Source of the DNA: Acanthacorydalis orientalis
Lineage: Eukaryota > Arthropoda > Insecta > Megaloptera > Corydalidae
Direction of reading: 5' to 3'
NCBI GenBank assembly: GCA_034766995.1
Contig: CM068317.1
Coordinates: forward strand, 18,920,154-18,984,153
DNA length: 64,000 nucleotides
In this document: one piece after another, positions 34,714 to 47,593 of the stretch
Position numbering within the stretch: position 1 is the first letter of the stretch
How the letters are laid out: every line of letters starts with the position of its first letter
The notes under the pieces: model-generated
Seen by the model: only the letters and a program-made list of their open reading frames with translations
The model's database searches: none
Told to the model about the DNA's origin: nothing
Program-made: the position numbers and the translations under genes

Positions 34714-35263
34714 ATTCGGTTAGTAACAAAATAATTGCGATTTTTATTTTTTGAATTCTAACCTTAATTTTTTCAATGCAAATGCTATTTCATCGTGTTT
34801 ATATTAATATCATTTTAAAATGCATTTTTCGGTATGTACTTTGGTAACATTAACTTTGATTTTATGTTTAATTTTGCTTCAAATTGGGCTATTGATTTAA
34901 AAATGGAAAAGAAGTAAATAAGAGCAATTTTTGTACGAGTTCAAAACGGGTGGTAAAACAGCAGACACTGCTTGTAAAAAAAACGATGCTTTTGGTGTGG
35001 ACACTGTTAAGGGACGTACGATGCAATGGTGGTTCCAAAAAAATCATGCTCGGGACGAGAGTCTTGATGATGAAGAAGATCACGGGCATCGTCTTCAGTT
35101 CATAATGACCAACTGAAGATATTAGTTGATCAGAACCACGTACAAAAATTTGAGAGCTTGCACAAATATTAGGCGTTAGTCATCCAACAATTCTAGATCA
35201 CAAATAGAAAAATGTACACGAATTTGAAGGTCACAAACCTCAATTATTTTTCTACCAACCTAA
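34714..35263 (+). mobile_element. short mariner derivative, copy 6
   Basis: 550 bp between ttcggttagtaacaaaataa and ctaccaacctaa ends, with TA flanks. The plus-strand frame (open from 34931) reads YEFKTGGKTADTACK, then TMQWWFQKNHARDESLDDEE. This is the first helix-turn-helix region and linker of a mariner transposase. A shifted frame follows with the second motif. The frame carries TAA near its start. The catalytic half is absent; the frame passes from the DNA-binding domain into the terminal repeat. Confidence 0.88.
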
Positions 35264-36536
35264 TATCTAATCAAAACATGTGATCTATGTAACTGAACCA
35301 TTAAATTGAGATGTAATAAGTAAATATAGAATTTATTGATCATTAAAGCATAAACAGGTTTTTGATATCCTCTGTATATACATTCTTATTGTAAGAACAC
35401 AAAAAAACTGCTTAAAATATTTTCTAATCTGTTAAAAATATATAAACAAATATAAAATTCATATCCACATCTCTTGCTATTTTCAATTTCTTACAAAAAT
35501 GTTTTATTATTTAAATATTTGTTTATTGAAATAAAAAAAATACCTTATTACAATCTTTTTTTAAGAATTACTGGCTCTATTAATCACTCCAAAAACATAA
35601 TTTATAAATGTTCAAAAATCGAATTTGATAAAACGAAAAAAAATATGTTACAAAATAGAATCTTATGACGGCATTCGATTTATTCGTTTAAAAAATGTAT
35701 TTATTTTGCACAAATTTACATGGACGTCATTCAAAATATACTGACATAATCAGCGTCGCTAAAAATACCAAGATTAATGTATGTTGATGTAAAAATAAAA
35801 ATTTTATACTGAAAACATATTTAAGAAAGTGACAAATGTGATAAATCGAACGATAAGATAGATTTTATAAATGAGAACTTCATTATATTTTTTGTGTTAT
35901 TTATGTAGTCGAATAAAAAATGCCAGATAAATGTTTATAAATAAGAGTTAACATTTTTTTCCTTTTTATTATCGAATCTATTTATAATTCCACGCACATG
36001 TATCAACAATAGTTTTATTGGATTTATATTTATGTCGAATTTTGAACGATTTATAAAACATAAAACCAATAAATTTGATATTTTTAGTAATACAAAATAC
36101 AACGTTTCACCACTATCAGGTTTTATGTTCGATGTGTGTATATTTCCGCGCTTATTTAAATTAAGTTCACATATAAAAACTCTTCTTTATTTGACACATA
36201 TATTCAACGTGATACAAAATACATAAATTGATATCTATTAAGCACACAGACGTACAATTATGAAACAACTGTTTAAATGACAGATCCACTTGTATATCTA
36301 ATAAAACGAATTGAAATTTAGATGCTATATTTAGATGCTGTTTGGTATGCATTAACCATCTACTTATTATACTAATTCTGTCATAGAGTTAATTTCATAT
36401 TTAACTACAGCAGAATATAAATTCAACGCGTTGTTACTTCTTCATTTTAAAAATATCTACCCCCTTTGCTACAAATAGTCTTATTATTTGTGCCTATAAA
36501 TGCGGAACGTAACATTTTTTATCTTCAGAAATTATT
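35264..36536. other. AT-rich DNA, nothing recognised
   Basis: Open frames at 35474-35668, 36032-36226 and 36167-36352 (minus) show only AT-driven composition. Confidence 0.5.
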
Positions 36537-36540
36537 TTAA

Positions 36541-37500
36541 CCCATTTACGGCCAACGTTGCGTAAACGCAACATTTTATATTTTGATTTTTTAATCATTT
36601 ATTATCAATGTTGAAGGTTCGACAATTTTGTGGAATAATAATTTAAACTTCATTTTATGCATATAAAGTGTCTGTTTATTGCGTATATTTAAATAATTTT
36701 TTTATTTTTATTCAAAGTTGACATTTTTTTGCTGTTCGAATATGGTTGTCTACAATTATATACAGAAAATATATTTTTAAAATAATCGAAATTTGGCTAT
36801 ATGTAATTGTTATGAATGTTTACTCATTATCAATAATTAAAAGTAAATCTCACAAATGTACATCTAGTACTTTATTTCGATCGTTTAAATTAATGTTGTA
36901 CATACGCAATATTGGTACAATACGCTATCTCCAGCTGAGTTGACAATAGCAGTCCAAAATTCCGGAATTCCCCTAATATTCGAGGAAAACCTACAAGATT
37001 TGGATTTAATCTTTGTTATATGGCATCAGATACTGGTTACTTATTTCAATTTGAACCTTACAGTGGAAAAAATAAAAAAAATTATAGACTTAGATGTGGG
37101 TATAAGTGTGAATGTTATCTTGAATCTTTTATCAGAAATTGAAGATCCAAATGTCAGAAATTTGTTTCGACATTTTTTTTACAGGATCTCCTTTGTTATT
37201 GTCGTTAAAAATGGTTTAAAATGGTTTCTTCGTAACTAGAACTATTAGAGACAATATAATACCTAATTCAGCTTTAAGTTTTTTGAAAAAACACGATAAA
37301 AACCAATGGGTTACTGGATGTAGCTTTTGATAAAAAAATCAAAACTTACATTGGTACGCTGGAACGTTGTCACAGTAGCAACAAATACTGGCACAGTGAA
37401 ACCAATTCATAAGGCAAAAAGATATAACAGAATAAAAATAGGTTTTCGTTGAAGTACGTCATACTATAGCAGTCACGATGGCAGTTTCAACAAAATAATC
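36541..37500 (+). mobile_element. piggyBac fragment, 3' truncated
   Basis: TTAA at 36537-36540 is followed by cccatttacggcc and a GC-rich palindrome, gttgcgtaaacgcaac, typical of subterminal piggyBac structure. Downstream lies decayed transposase sequence (36960-37480). No right end with a matching terminal repeat was found, so the element appears truncated near 37500. Confidence 0.6.
36960..37480 (+). pseudogene. piggyBac transposase catalytic-core fragment
   Basis: Shifted frames give, in order, YMASDTGYLFQFEPYSGK, then LDVGISVNVILNLLSEIEDP, then LFRHFFYRIS, where piggyBac proteins have an Asp in a DNFFTS motif and here it is lost. TIRDNIIPNSALSFLKKHDK and a segment around VTVATNTGTVKPIHKAKRY follow. 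The order and spacing fit the core between the first and third catalytic Asp. At least three frameshifts and several stops are present. The open stretch at 36940-37239 covers only part of it. Confidence 0.75.
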
Positions 37501-37512
37501 TTTCATACATAA

Positions 37513-37615
37513 TTGTATTGAATTTAACTAAAATACTAAATAAACAATATTATGATTTTTTAAATCTGTTTTTTTAATATTTTCATCTGGAAGCATAAAT
37601 TAAATCACTTTTTAA
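37513..37615 (+). repeat. dispersed repeat, third copy
   Basis: Matches 31547-31645 over most of its length (aactaaaatactaaataaac, atctggaagcataaattaaa). It directly follows the truncated piggyBac fragment. Confidence 0.6.
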
Positions 37616-37754
37616 TATTGGTATCTCCCATTTCCTTGTGATAAAAGAATAATGTGATCCTTTATTTACATAAATTACTGGATACTATTGCTACATCGCC
37701 GATAGTGTATGATAAAAAATTAAAATTTCATTTATACTGTAAATAAATCTTATT

Positions 37755-38900
37755 GGGTGTAAGCAAAAGTTCCTTTGTTTATTTTTTCTGTAAAAAAGTA
37801 TGTTTTTTAAAAAAATAAAATTTTAAATCATAATTTTTCCTGTTATTTATGACGGATTTCGATCAATCTGGTAGCTTATTAATTTCATTAGTGTAGAAGG
37901 ATGATCTTCAGAAGCGAATAATTCGCCCACTGCCATTTTTACTCACTCAATGTTAAAAAATTCTACAAGGACCTGACCAAATGAAAATCTAATAGTACAA
38001 AAACCGGTAGATATGGAGGTTGAAGAAAAATTTCTCACTTTAACTAAACAATAGTCTGGTTTGTTTTAATACAACAGAACAAATCATCCACAAATTGCAC
38101 GATATTGTCGTACAAGGCCGACGAGTGAAGGTGTCCGTAATTGCTAAACTTGTGAGTGTCTCAGATGAACGCGTGTATCACAACCTGACTGAAGAGTTAA
38201 ATATGAAAAAGCTATCGACAAGAAGGGTGCTGCGTTTACTGACAATTGATCATGAACGTATTCAAGTACAAATTTCCCAAAACTGTTTGGATCGACTTAA
38301 GAGGGATACAACTGACTTTATCCGGCGATTTGTGACTACAGATGAGACTGATTCACCACTATACTCCAGAGTCTTAACAACAATCAAAGCAATGGAAGCA
38401 TGGTGATTCTTCTCCACCAAAGAAGCAAAAACAGTTTTATCTGATGGAAAAGTTATAACTTCAATTTTTCGGGATACTAAAGATATCCTGCTAATTGACC
38501 ACCTTACAAAGGGTCTGACGATAACGTGAGAGTATTATTCTAAACTTTTTGATCAATTCGATCAGACAATTCGTGAGAAAAGAACAGGTTTATCAAAGAA
38601 AAAAATAATTTTCCGTCAGGACAATGCACGTCCCCATATAATTGTTGTATCCATGGCAAAACTCATTGAATTATAGTATAACTTGCAGCCCCATCCAGTC
38701 TATTCTCTGAACTGATAGCAACAGTGAATCGCTATTTTGAGGACCACCAGAAAAATATTTCCAGAACGACATAAAAGAACTGGAGTATAGTTGGATGAAG
38801 TGTATTGAAGTTCCGGGAAACCATATTGAAAAATAAAAGTAATTTAAAAACACAAGTTATATTCTTTCATAGTTAGACCGCGAACTTTTCAAATCGCCCT
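37755..38900 (+). mobile_element. mariner, degenerate, internally deleted
   Basis: The right end, gaacttttcaaatcgccctc at about 38880-38900, is a mariner-type terminal repeat. The left end near 37755 (gggtgtaagcaaaagttcc) matches it only weakly, so the left boundary is uncertain. It shares its transposase family with 51891-52918. Confidence 0.65.
38080..38840 (+). pseudogene. mariner transposase pseudogene
   Basis: Open from 38095: HDIVVQGRRVKVSVIAKLVS and ERVYHNLTEELNMKKLSTRR, then the first catalytic block VTTDETDSPLYSR, in which the Trp of DETW has been lost. After shifts come DGKVITSIFRDTKDILLIDH, IIFRQDNARPH (second Asp intact) and LQPHPVYSLN. The third catalytic block is missing: sequence jumps from PHPVYS to LIATVNRYFEDHQKNI, the C-terminal region. 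The N-terminal DNA-binding domain is largely unrecognisable. It is not functional. Confidence 0.8.
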
Positions 38901-40654
38901 CGTATTAGACTGAAGTAATAAAGAGGAACGTTTATAACGATATATTTTTTAAAACTACTTATTAGATGTGTGCGATGTGTGTGAAAGTTTTAGTCTTTTA
39001 TCAGCGCTTTGGTGCATTCTTTAAATTTCAATAAATTTCCATGTTTTTGCGTTTGTTTAAGTGCTAGCATCGAAATATTTGAAATATCACATCTCATGAT
39101 TTAATAAAAAACATAATCTTATCACACAGTAATGTACACGATGAGCTACAAAAAATGCAAAGAAAATGCAGTTGAAGCATGCGAATCAATTGTTATTGGT
39201 GATGATTTTATGTCCCACTGGATTGAATATAACTAAAAATACATCATAAGGTTTCATCCAAATAATAACAAATCTAAACACAAACATCATTCTACAATAT
39301 TTCATAAATAATTTCTAAATAATCGATTGAAACTGTTCCTTTTATATAAGTGGCCCTTTTTAAAATACGAGCTGTTTCAACACTTTTTTAAATTACTGTT
39401 AAGATTTAAATTTCGAATAAAATCAATCACTAAAAATCTATGAATTATTTCTTACCGTGCAGTTTACATTAAATATTAGGAAATTAATGTACAAATAGTT
39501 TTATTAATCACATATCGCCATAAAAGGTGTTTCTTGCATGTGCGTTGATATTTCTTTTATACTTCAATTCACGTGTATAAACATTCGATTGAATACAAAA
39601 CGACGATTTCTATTAAATCTTATTATCAATAACGATCAAATTATGCCAATAATAACAAGTAGACATTAAAGATAAGAAACGATGCTTTAAAAAAATTTAA
39701 ATTTTCTTTCATATTGAAACCTTAGTCTTGCACAATTTTCAAATGACATTTGTTTATCATTAACCAATAATTTGCATTTTTTCCCTATTTCTATAAACGT
39801 TATCTATAGAAGTCAATTTTTCTTCCTACGCATCCTATGATAATAATATGGAAATATATAAACTAAAATAATGAGATGGAAATATAATTTGTAGTTGTGA
39901 TTGATTTAAAAAATAGCTAGAAGTCAAATGCAGTTATAATTCTTCAAACACCTGCATATATGCATTGTAAATCATTTACGTATCAATTTATATTATATTA
40001 ACAAATTTTTATGGAAATAAAGCACGTGCAAACAGCTAAATGTAAAATGTATGTAAGTATTAACCTAATTTTGTTGAGTTGTGTCTACATATAAAATTGC
40101 TTACTAATGTCTATTGAAACAAACTGTTCATGAACGATCTTCATTTTTTAACTAAAAAAATAATTGTAACCAAAAAAACTAAAAATGACAGATAAATCCT
40201 AAATATTTAGAGCAACAGGATATAAATACACTATTGAAAAGAGACAAAAATATTTTGTATTGAATTACAGAACATATTTTTTCTGAAAAGAAAATAATTG
40301 ATCAAAATGTAAATAATTAGTTCTTTTTGTCCAGTCTTCTATTTAGAGCTAGATTTTTTTGATTATTGTTACCCTGGAGCATTTAAGTGACCCCCTGCTA
40401 CTAAGTAAATTTTAATTTAATAGATTTTCATACTCATTAAATGTGGTCAAAGAATGAAACACACATAATGCAATGTATACAAGTTTTTTTTAATTGATAA
40501 CAACATTTGCAAACTATTTATTATTATTATTTTGATATACAGAGATGGAGGCTTTTGGTAATGTCAGGCCTTAAGTTGAAGTTTGTCTAGCTGATACGTA
40601 ATATTTTGTTCATTTAAAATAAATTTAAGCATCTATAGTCATACATTCGTAATA
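38901..40654. other. AT-rich DNA, nothing recognised
   Basis: No element ends, tandem repeats or protein-like frames were seen in this 1.7 kb. Confidence 0.5.
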
Positions 40655-41206
40655 TTAGGTTGGTAGAAACTAATTGCGGTTTTTGTTCTCTAAATTCTAA
40701 CCTTATTTTTTTTCAATGAAAGCCTCATCTCATCGTATTCATATTAATATCATTTTAAAGTGCATTTTTCGGTCTGTATTTTGGTAACATCAACTTTGAT
40801 TTTATTATTAATTTTGCTTCAAACTGAGCTATTGAATTAAAGATGGAGAAGAAGCAAATAATAACAATTATTTATACGAGTTCAAAACGGTGGTAAAGCA
40901 GCAAAAACTGCTCGTACACCAAACGATACTTTTAGTGTGGGTCTGTTAAGGAACGTAAGGTGCAAAGGTGGTTCTAAAATTTTTGTACTGGAGACGAGAG
41001 GCTTGAAAATGAAGGTTGCGGGTGTCCTTCAGTTCATAACTATCAACTGAAGGCGTTAGTTGAATCAGAACCACGCACAATTCGAGAGCTTGCACAAAAG
41101 TTAGGTGTGAGTCATATAACATTTCACTACCCCCTAAAACCATTTAAATTAAAAAAGTATATGAATTTGAAGGTCATAAACCGCAACTATTTTTCTAACA
41201 ACTTAA
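40655..41206 (+). mobile_element. short mariner derivative, copy 7
   Basis: 552 bp between ttaggttggtagaaactaat and aacaacttaa ends, TA on both flanks. The plus strand starts ATGGAGAAGAAGCAAATAA (40842 onward), with the ancestral CAA codon. The DNA-binding half follows with frameshifts and includes a TIRELAQKLGVSHITF-like segment. No catalytic part. Confidence 0.88.
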
Positions 41207-42146
41207 TATATCCACAGTGGCCTTCATTGATGTTTTGGTTCAAATTTTAATCTCTGATTTCTTAAATTTTGGGATCGGAAATACAACAAAATCCTTAAAA
41301 AGTATGTTCATAAATTTTAAAATAAATAAATTTTCGTAATCTTTTTTCATGTATTGATAATCTAATAATTACTGTTTGAATTTTTTCTAACTTATTAAAA
41401 TAATATGTAATTCTAAATGATTATTATGTAACAGATTTCAATATTATGTAAGTTCTATGTTCAGAGTGAAAGAAAGAAACAGTGAGCCACATATATTATT
41501 ACAATATGTATGTAATTTTGTTCAAATATAAAAAGCTGCAATACTTTCGTTATTAGATACATTTGATATTGCCATATTTTCACAACTTACTAATTCGCGA
41601 TGTATAAAACAAAGAAAATTTCGATAAATTATTAAACGGTACAGAGAGGATGTTAATGAAATGTTAGATAAAGTTTGCTCTATTCATAAACTATATTTAT
41701 TATGAATGTTTAATCTTATTTATATCTGCTAAGGTATTAAACGTGACAACACTAAACAATAGTAAATCAAAATCTATTCTAAAATTTGTAGCTTTGTTCC
41801 CTATAGAAAAAATGAGTTAATAAATATCATAAAGAATGGGGTGAGAACGATAAAGTATACGGCTTATAGAAATGTTAGCTTTTTGTACTTTTATTAGCAT
41901 GTTTTTAATGTTACTACATTTTCACAGTTTATCAAAACGCAAAATGTTAAAAATACCAATTTTAATAAATTATAATTTCTCTAAATCAGTACAGAGAATG
42001 AAATTTTGTACACATTTTCCTTTAACCACGATCTGAAATTTTGAAATAATTCTTTCTTAGATAAATTTTTGCTCTTTTATTCAAGAATGTGATGTTCTTC
42101 AATATATTGACATCTAAAAATACTAAAAAATTAGATCAGTACCAGG
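41207..42146. other. AT-rich DNA, nothing recognised
   Basis: No features seen. Confidence 0.5.
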
Positions 42147-42266
42147 GGTTAGGCGTTAGTCATCGAACAGTTCTGGACCACTTATAACAGCTAGGAAAAT
42201 AAAAAAAGAAAAAAATGTATATGGATTTGAAGGTCATAACCCTCAATTATTTTTCTGCCAACCTAA
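42147..42266 (+). mobile_element. short mariner derivative, 3' end fragment (copy 8)
   Basis: Only the last 120 bp of the family are present: ttaggcgttagtcatcgaac through ctgccaacctaa. The 5' part is absent. Confidence 0.8.
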
Positions 42267-43327
42267 TAGAATAAAATATATAAAGGCCTGAGAACATCAG
42301 TAAGATATTAATAAAACTTGTATGAAAAGCTATTGAGTAGTTCGTGCAGTTTTTAAATTAAAAACAAACAAAATAATGTATACTTACGTATAAAATCAAA
42401 CTAATGATAATGAATTTATTTTTTCTTTCAGTTACGAGATTTTTTCATAAGCGTAAGCCTGATTTGATTCAGAAAATTTCTTGTAAATATTATGTTATTA
42501 AATTATAAAAAATGATATATGTATATAAAATTAAACATATATAATAAAAATACATATGACATTTGCTAATATGATAAACAACAAAAGGTGACATTCTAAA
42601 CGCATTTGTCGTATCTAAGATATTATAATATATTTCGCAGAATATGTTACTATAAACATAGTTATATCAATAAATATTTTCTAATAAATGTACGTACAAA
42701 CTGACAATAATACATTCTTAAAATAAATTAATTTATTTTTATAAAAAATAATACCTTTTTTAAAAAAAAGTAAACAATTTGAGCAGATTAAAAGAATCCG
42801 TTGTTGTCGTGCTTGTCGCAACTTAACAAAATAATCTTTCTATATATAAAAAATAATTCCATAATAAAATTTCCATAAAACTAAAATTATTTTCGTGTAC
42901 ACCACCTCGCAATGCCGTTCCCCCCGCTATTCTCATCAAGTACCACGTTTACTATTTCCATTTCCCATGTTTCATGAATCGTCCTCTCCAGATATACCTC
43001 TAAGCAGGGTATCAGGTTTCAGTGCAGAGAACACAAGTCAAGTACGAATATCGTGTACATAGAACTTTCAGATTAAGTTTTCAGTTTCACTACTTTCACG
43101 GTTCCATTTAAAATCAATAAATAAATTTCAGTAGACAATATCATTATTTTGTTTTTCATTTTTCATTCAAAAATTGTTAACACTTAACGGGAGAAAGCAA
43201 AGCAAGCGAGGGCAGAACCTCTGGGATCGGCGTGCATAGCAAGTAGTAGCTGGTAATTTAAAGAAATAGAAGTACACAAATGTTATCACAAACAGCTCTG
43301 AACTATGGATACATTTATTTTCACAAT
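42267..43327. other. mostly AT-rich DNA with a less AT-rich patch
   Basis: The patch at 42895-43080 and 43180-43255 (agcaagcgagggcagaacct) is less AT-rich than average but has no recognised protein or element. Confidence 0.4.
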
Positions 43328-43695
43328 CATACAACCCACAAATGTTTTTCTTGTCAAAAATATTCAATAAATCATTATTGACCCTTTATTATTGTTGTTT
43401 ATGTGCACTTCGAAGGCAATGCTCTTATCCTCAGAGGGTCAAGGTACTAGAAATTTTTCTATAAAGCATCTATACAAATTTTTCAGTCAGCCCATAAAAC
43501 CAATAACGTAAAAAAATTAATCATAAATGTTCAATAATTGATTAATAATTATTTTGATTCTTGTTTATACACATTTCAATGACAATATCACCATTCTCAG
43601 GACGCTAAAGTACAGAAAAATCTGATTCAATTTTAGGTACAGGCTTTTCTGTGCCTTAAAACGATGTGGATGATATCACCATTGAAAAACATAGT
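43328..43695. repeat. fold-back repeat cluster (two direct arms and one inverted arm)
   Basis: Unit 1 (about 43328-43460) and unit 2 (about 43490-43625) are direct copies offset by about 165 bp. Both have aa(c)ccacaaat..., a ttcaata(a)att-type tract, a cacattTcaatgacaatatcacc-type tract and an agaaaaatctg-type end. Unit 3 (about 43632-43695) is the same arm inverted: it starts aggtacaggcttttctgtgc and ends attgaaaaacatag. Other members lie at 23519, 46746, 53355 and 54890. No coding content. Confidence 0.65.
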
Positions 43696-44061
43696 CAACA
43701 ATAGTTGGCTTTTTTTACAATTATGTTATTTAACTAACAAATAAGTTATCAAATATATTTTTAGCCAAATATTACAATAATAGACTAATATTGCACTTAT
43801 ATATACTTCCAGAAAGTACAGAAAGATGTACAAATAAAAAAATTTAAAGAACGAATAGAATTAATATGAATACAAACAGGTATACGAAATAATATTTGTA
43901 AAGTGGTATAAAAAAAACTGACATTTTGTAAAAAGATAAACATTATAAATGTATTTTACTTACAAGCAAAGAAGTCCAAATAACAAAAAAGTATAGGAAT
44001 AGGTGAAGTAAAATCAGAAAATGTAGATAGGAAAATGTCTAAATTGTACAAATTATATAGT

Positions 44062-44063
<2 letters not shown>

Positions 44064-44134
<71 letters not shown>
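44064..44134. repeat. (TA)n array
   Basis: About 35 TA units with one phase break at 44101. Confidence 0.95.
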
Positions 44135-44138
<4 letters not shown>

Positions 44139-44218
44139 AAATTAAAAGTTAGTTATGAGTACATAAACCTTAAAGCAATCTATTAGTGAGTGAATTTTAA
44201 GTTTTATTAACTATAATA

Positions 44219-44265
44219 GCGTCAACTGATAGTCAAAGGTGTGATAGTCAACTGATAGTCAATAT
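44219..44265. repeat. short tandem repeat
   Basis: gtcaactgatagtcaa occurs twice, 24 bp apart, with internal gatagtcaa echoes. Confidence 0.75.
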
Positions 44266-45137
44266 GCTACAGAATACAATAAATGTATTTATAAACTGTT
44301 TCAAATTAATGTATTTTGACATAGATAATAATATAAATGAAATTGTTTTAATTTTCGGATAATTCAAGTTAAATACACGTATTTTCTTTCATTGAAAGTC
44401 GCATTTAAATAATACATCAATTACAAATTCATTACCAATCATTGGACATCAGAATTGTTATTATTGCTAACTAATATAAAATATAATACACTGACTTTAG
44501 TATTTTGAGAAATTAAATTTCATATTCAATTTAAATACTTTAGATTATTACTTATAAAACCGATAACTATCTTTAAAACTTCATTACATAATTTCTGTAT
44601 TAAAAAATACACTTCATTAAGTATTTCTCAAACTTTATTTGATCTACATCAATCCATTTTTTCAGAGATATTATGAATTATTTAAATGATAATAATAAAT
44701 CAGTAGCATGTATGTATGTATATATAATGTGTATTAAATAAAATTATTCATTTTAATTAGATAAAAATAAATTAAAAAAATGTAATTACCAATTATCTCG
44801 CGTGCTTATAACTTATTCAAAAGTAAACTACACTAATTATTAGTAAAGAAAAATTAACAAACACGTCCACAGTCACTTGTCCGTAAAACTGCACTTGGAT
44901 CCACTACCAGATTTTATTATACTTTCTTTGTTACTGTTTAATAATTCCCAGTGTATTAGAGTAAACATTATTCATTTACAATTACATAATAAATTTCTAT
45001 CTGGCAATACTATTATTAAATAATCAAATAAATGTAAACATTTCTGTAAGAAAGAAACCCAATACATTTCATTTGTCTGCGTTACATAACAGAGTGTATA
45101 TCTAAAACTAATTCATACATATAAAATAGAATAAATG

Positions 45138-45182
<45 letters not shown>

Positions 45183-46041
45183 TGTCCTTACAAAATAAGA
45201 AGAATATAATTCATTTGACACCATCAACAGTCAGGTTAGATAGAAAAATAAATACATTCTGGGCATTAAAATAAAATCACCTTTATCATTGAAAATATCA
45301 GTAATCATTAATTAGATTATTTACGTACAAAAAACATTTTTGATCGTCGTTCTTATTGTCAAACTGATCTGTATAATGATAAAATATTGTTTAAGTTTTT
45401 CCTTAACATATATTTTTTTAATTTCTTCAATAATTAAAAATACAACAATTTTTAAATAGATTTAATATTAGAATCAAATCAGTATATATATACTTGATAT
45501 TCATATTCATTTGAATTAAGTGATAATATTTTATATGTTTTATAATTATATAACGCACGAACAAATAAAACAGTGTATAAAATTCAAATAACTATATCTA
45601 CTTTTTCAGTTTTGTTACATAATATATATTAATGATTGACAGGCATTCCATTAATATATAAATTAATTAAGTGTAAACATAATATACATATTAATAAATT
45701 AAGTAACAAACAGAGATGAAGATATAACAGTTTAATTTTATATTTGTAAACTATGTGTTTTTGTTTAATATTAAAATTGATAAATTATAAAATGTTCTTA
45801 TGGCTGTTTAATTAGCATAGCATTTATATTTCATCATCTACATAAATGACCGTAAAAATAATTATACTGAAACACCATCTAACTATTCGATTAAAAACAT
45901 AAAAAAGTAAAAGACACAAAAAAGACATTAAAAGTTTTATTATAGAAAGGAATAAAAAAAGTTGCGTCAGATAATTTGTTATTTCATTCGAAAACATTTA
46001 CAATTAAAAATACAAAAACACAATGAAGCCTTATTGTAAAC

Positions 46042-46126
<85 letters not shown>

Positions 46127-46745
46127 GTATATGTATGTTTGTCACTTATATTCGAAACTTAAATTTTTGTATAGATACAGTACAGAAATTCAATAACGTA
46201 CAGGGCATTTTTTTGATCTAAATACTTTCATTAATTACTTCTATCTAATAATACTAAAATGTGGAAGTTTAGCTTAATATTGAAATAAATTAAAAATCGG
46301 ATCTTATATTGTTATTTTTATTTATAAATATGAGAAAATCAAGATAAATCAATAAATAATATCACTTTTTATGGCATTACTTAAACGAGTAAAAAATACC
46401 AAAAATGAAATAAAACAATTATCAGAATCTCTTTTTTAATTCAAAAATTATGAAAATATTATAATTTTACTTTACCAGAAATTTAGATTATATTAGTTTT
46501 TCTATCTTCCAGCATTAATATTATTAAAATCTAAGAATACCATAATAATTCTAGAAAATTGCAATGAATTGCATTTTTACAATAAATAAATAATAAGAAA
46601 ATATTTCTTTTTAATGTGTATATAAGTAGTGTTATAGACTGATGAAAAGTAAATATATCACAATATAGTTTTGGCTCCGTAACTAAATTCACTTTCACAG
46701 ATTAATTTTTACTGCACTCGACAAACCACAAAATAATGTTGATGA
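44266..46745. other. AT-rich DNA with (TA)n arrays
   Basis: TA arrays at about 45144-45180 (18 units) and 46043-46114 (36 units, followed by gtat repeats). No genes, RNA genes or transposon ends were recognised in the rest. Confidence 0.5.
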
Positions 46746-46956
46746 AAATTGTTTAATAATACATTATTGATCATTTTTAATCGTTGTTTACATACATTTG
46801 ATGTCATCATATACAGAGTGCTGAGTCAAATCCAGAAAAATCTACACCTTAGATCTGTGCCAGATTTTTCTGTACCGATCTAAGTATGATGGTATCGTCA
46901 TCTAAATGTGCATAAGCACCGATCAAATTGATCAGTAATCAATTACTGAATATACT
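46746..46956. repeat. fold-back (palindromic) repeat
   Basis: Left arm 46746-46843 and right arm 46861-46956 are inverted copies. The left reads cattattgatcatttttaat ... catacatttgatgtcatcat ... ccagaaaaatct. The right, reversed, reads gattactgatcaatttgat ... gcacatttagatgacgatac ... acagaaaaatctgg. The spacer is about 17 bp. It could form a long imperfect hairpin. Same family as 43328-43695. Confidence 0.7.
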
Positions 46957-47593
46957 TGATCCGAATCCATAAAAAAATAATATTATCACTTTCCATGAAC
47001 TGATTTTGTATTTTGTAACTATCTCATATATCTTTAAAACGGTAATTTGTTATGTCATTTGCAAAAAAATGACGAATCTGACCTATAAAATGTCCAATGC
47101 AAATAAAAATTAACTTTTTTTGTACTAATTCAATGAAAAGTCACATATTTCAATTTCCATCAATTAACAAGTATTGTTACAAGATTCTGCAAAATTAACT
47201 CTTCCATTACGGTGCGGTAAGCTCAATTGACCGCATGTTTTTATTTACAAATATCCTTCTTTCAGTCACTCGCTGAATAATGGTATTTCTTGTAATCCTC
47301 TATTATTCGGTACTATCACTCATGATTTTTTAAAAATAATCATAGAAACCACCAATATTATTTTAATTCTTTCTTTTATTTCAAAACCAACCCTAACCCT
47401 GGTACGCATACGTTGTTCAATAAGTGTCTGTTTACTGATCGTCGAATATTTGCACTGAGGAGGTAAAACGATATTTTTAATTATATTTCTTTATTTTCTT
47501 GCAATACACACATTCTATTGATACTCTAATCTCTCTATTCCTTCATAAATAGTAATTTTCATGAAAAATATTAGCAGTAAACAGTGTTTACTG
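46957..47593. other. AT-rich DNA, nothing recognised
   Basis: No features seen. Confidence 0.45.

Noticed and set aside
47383..47402. accctaaccctgg resembling telomeric repeats
   Set aside because: Only one and a half units, no array.
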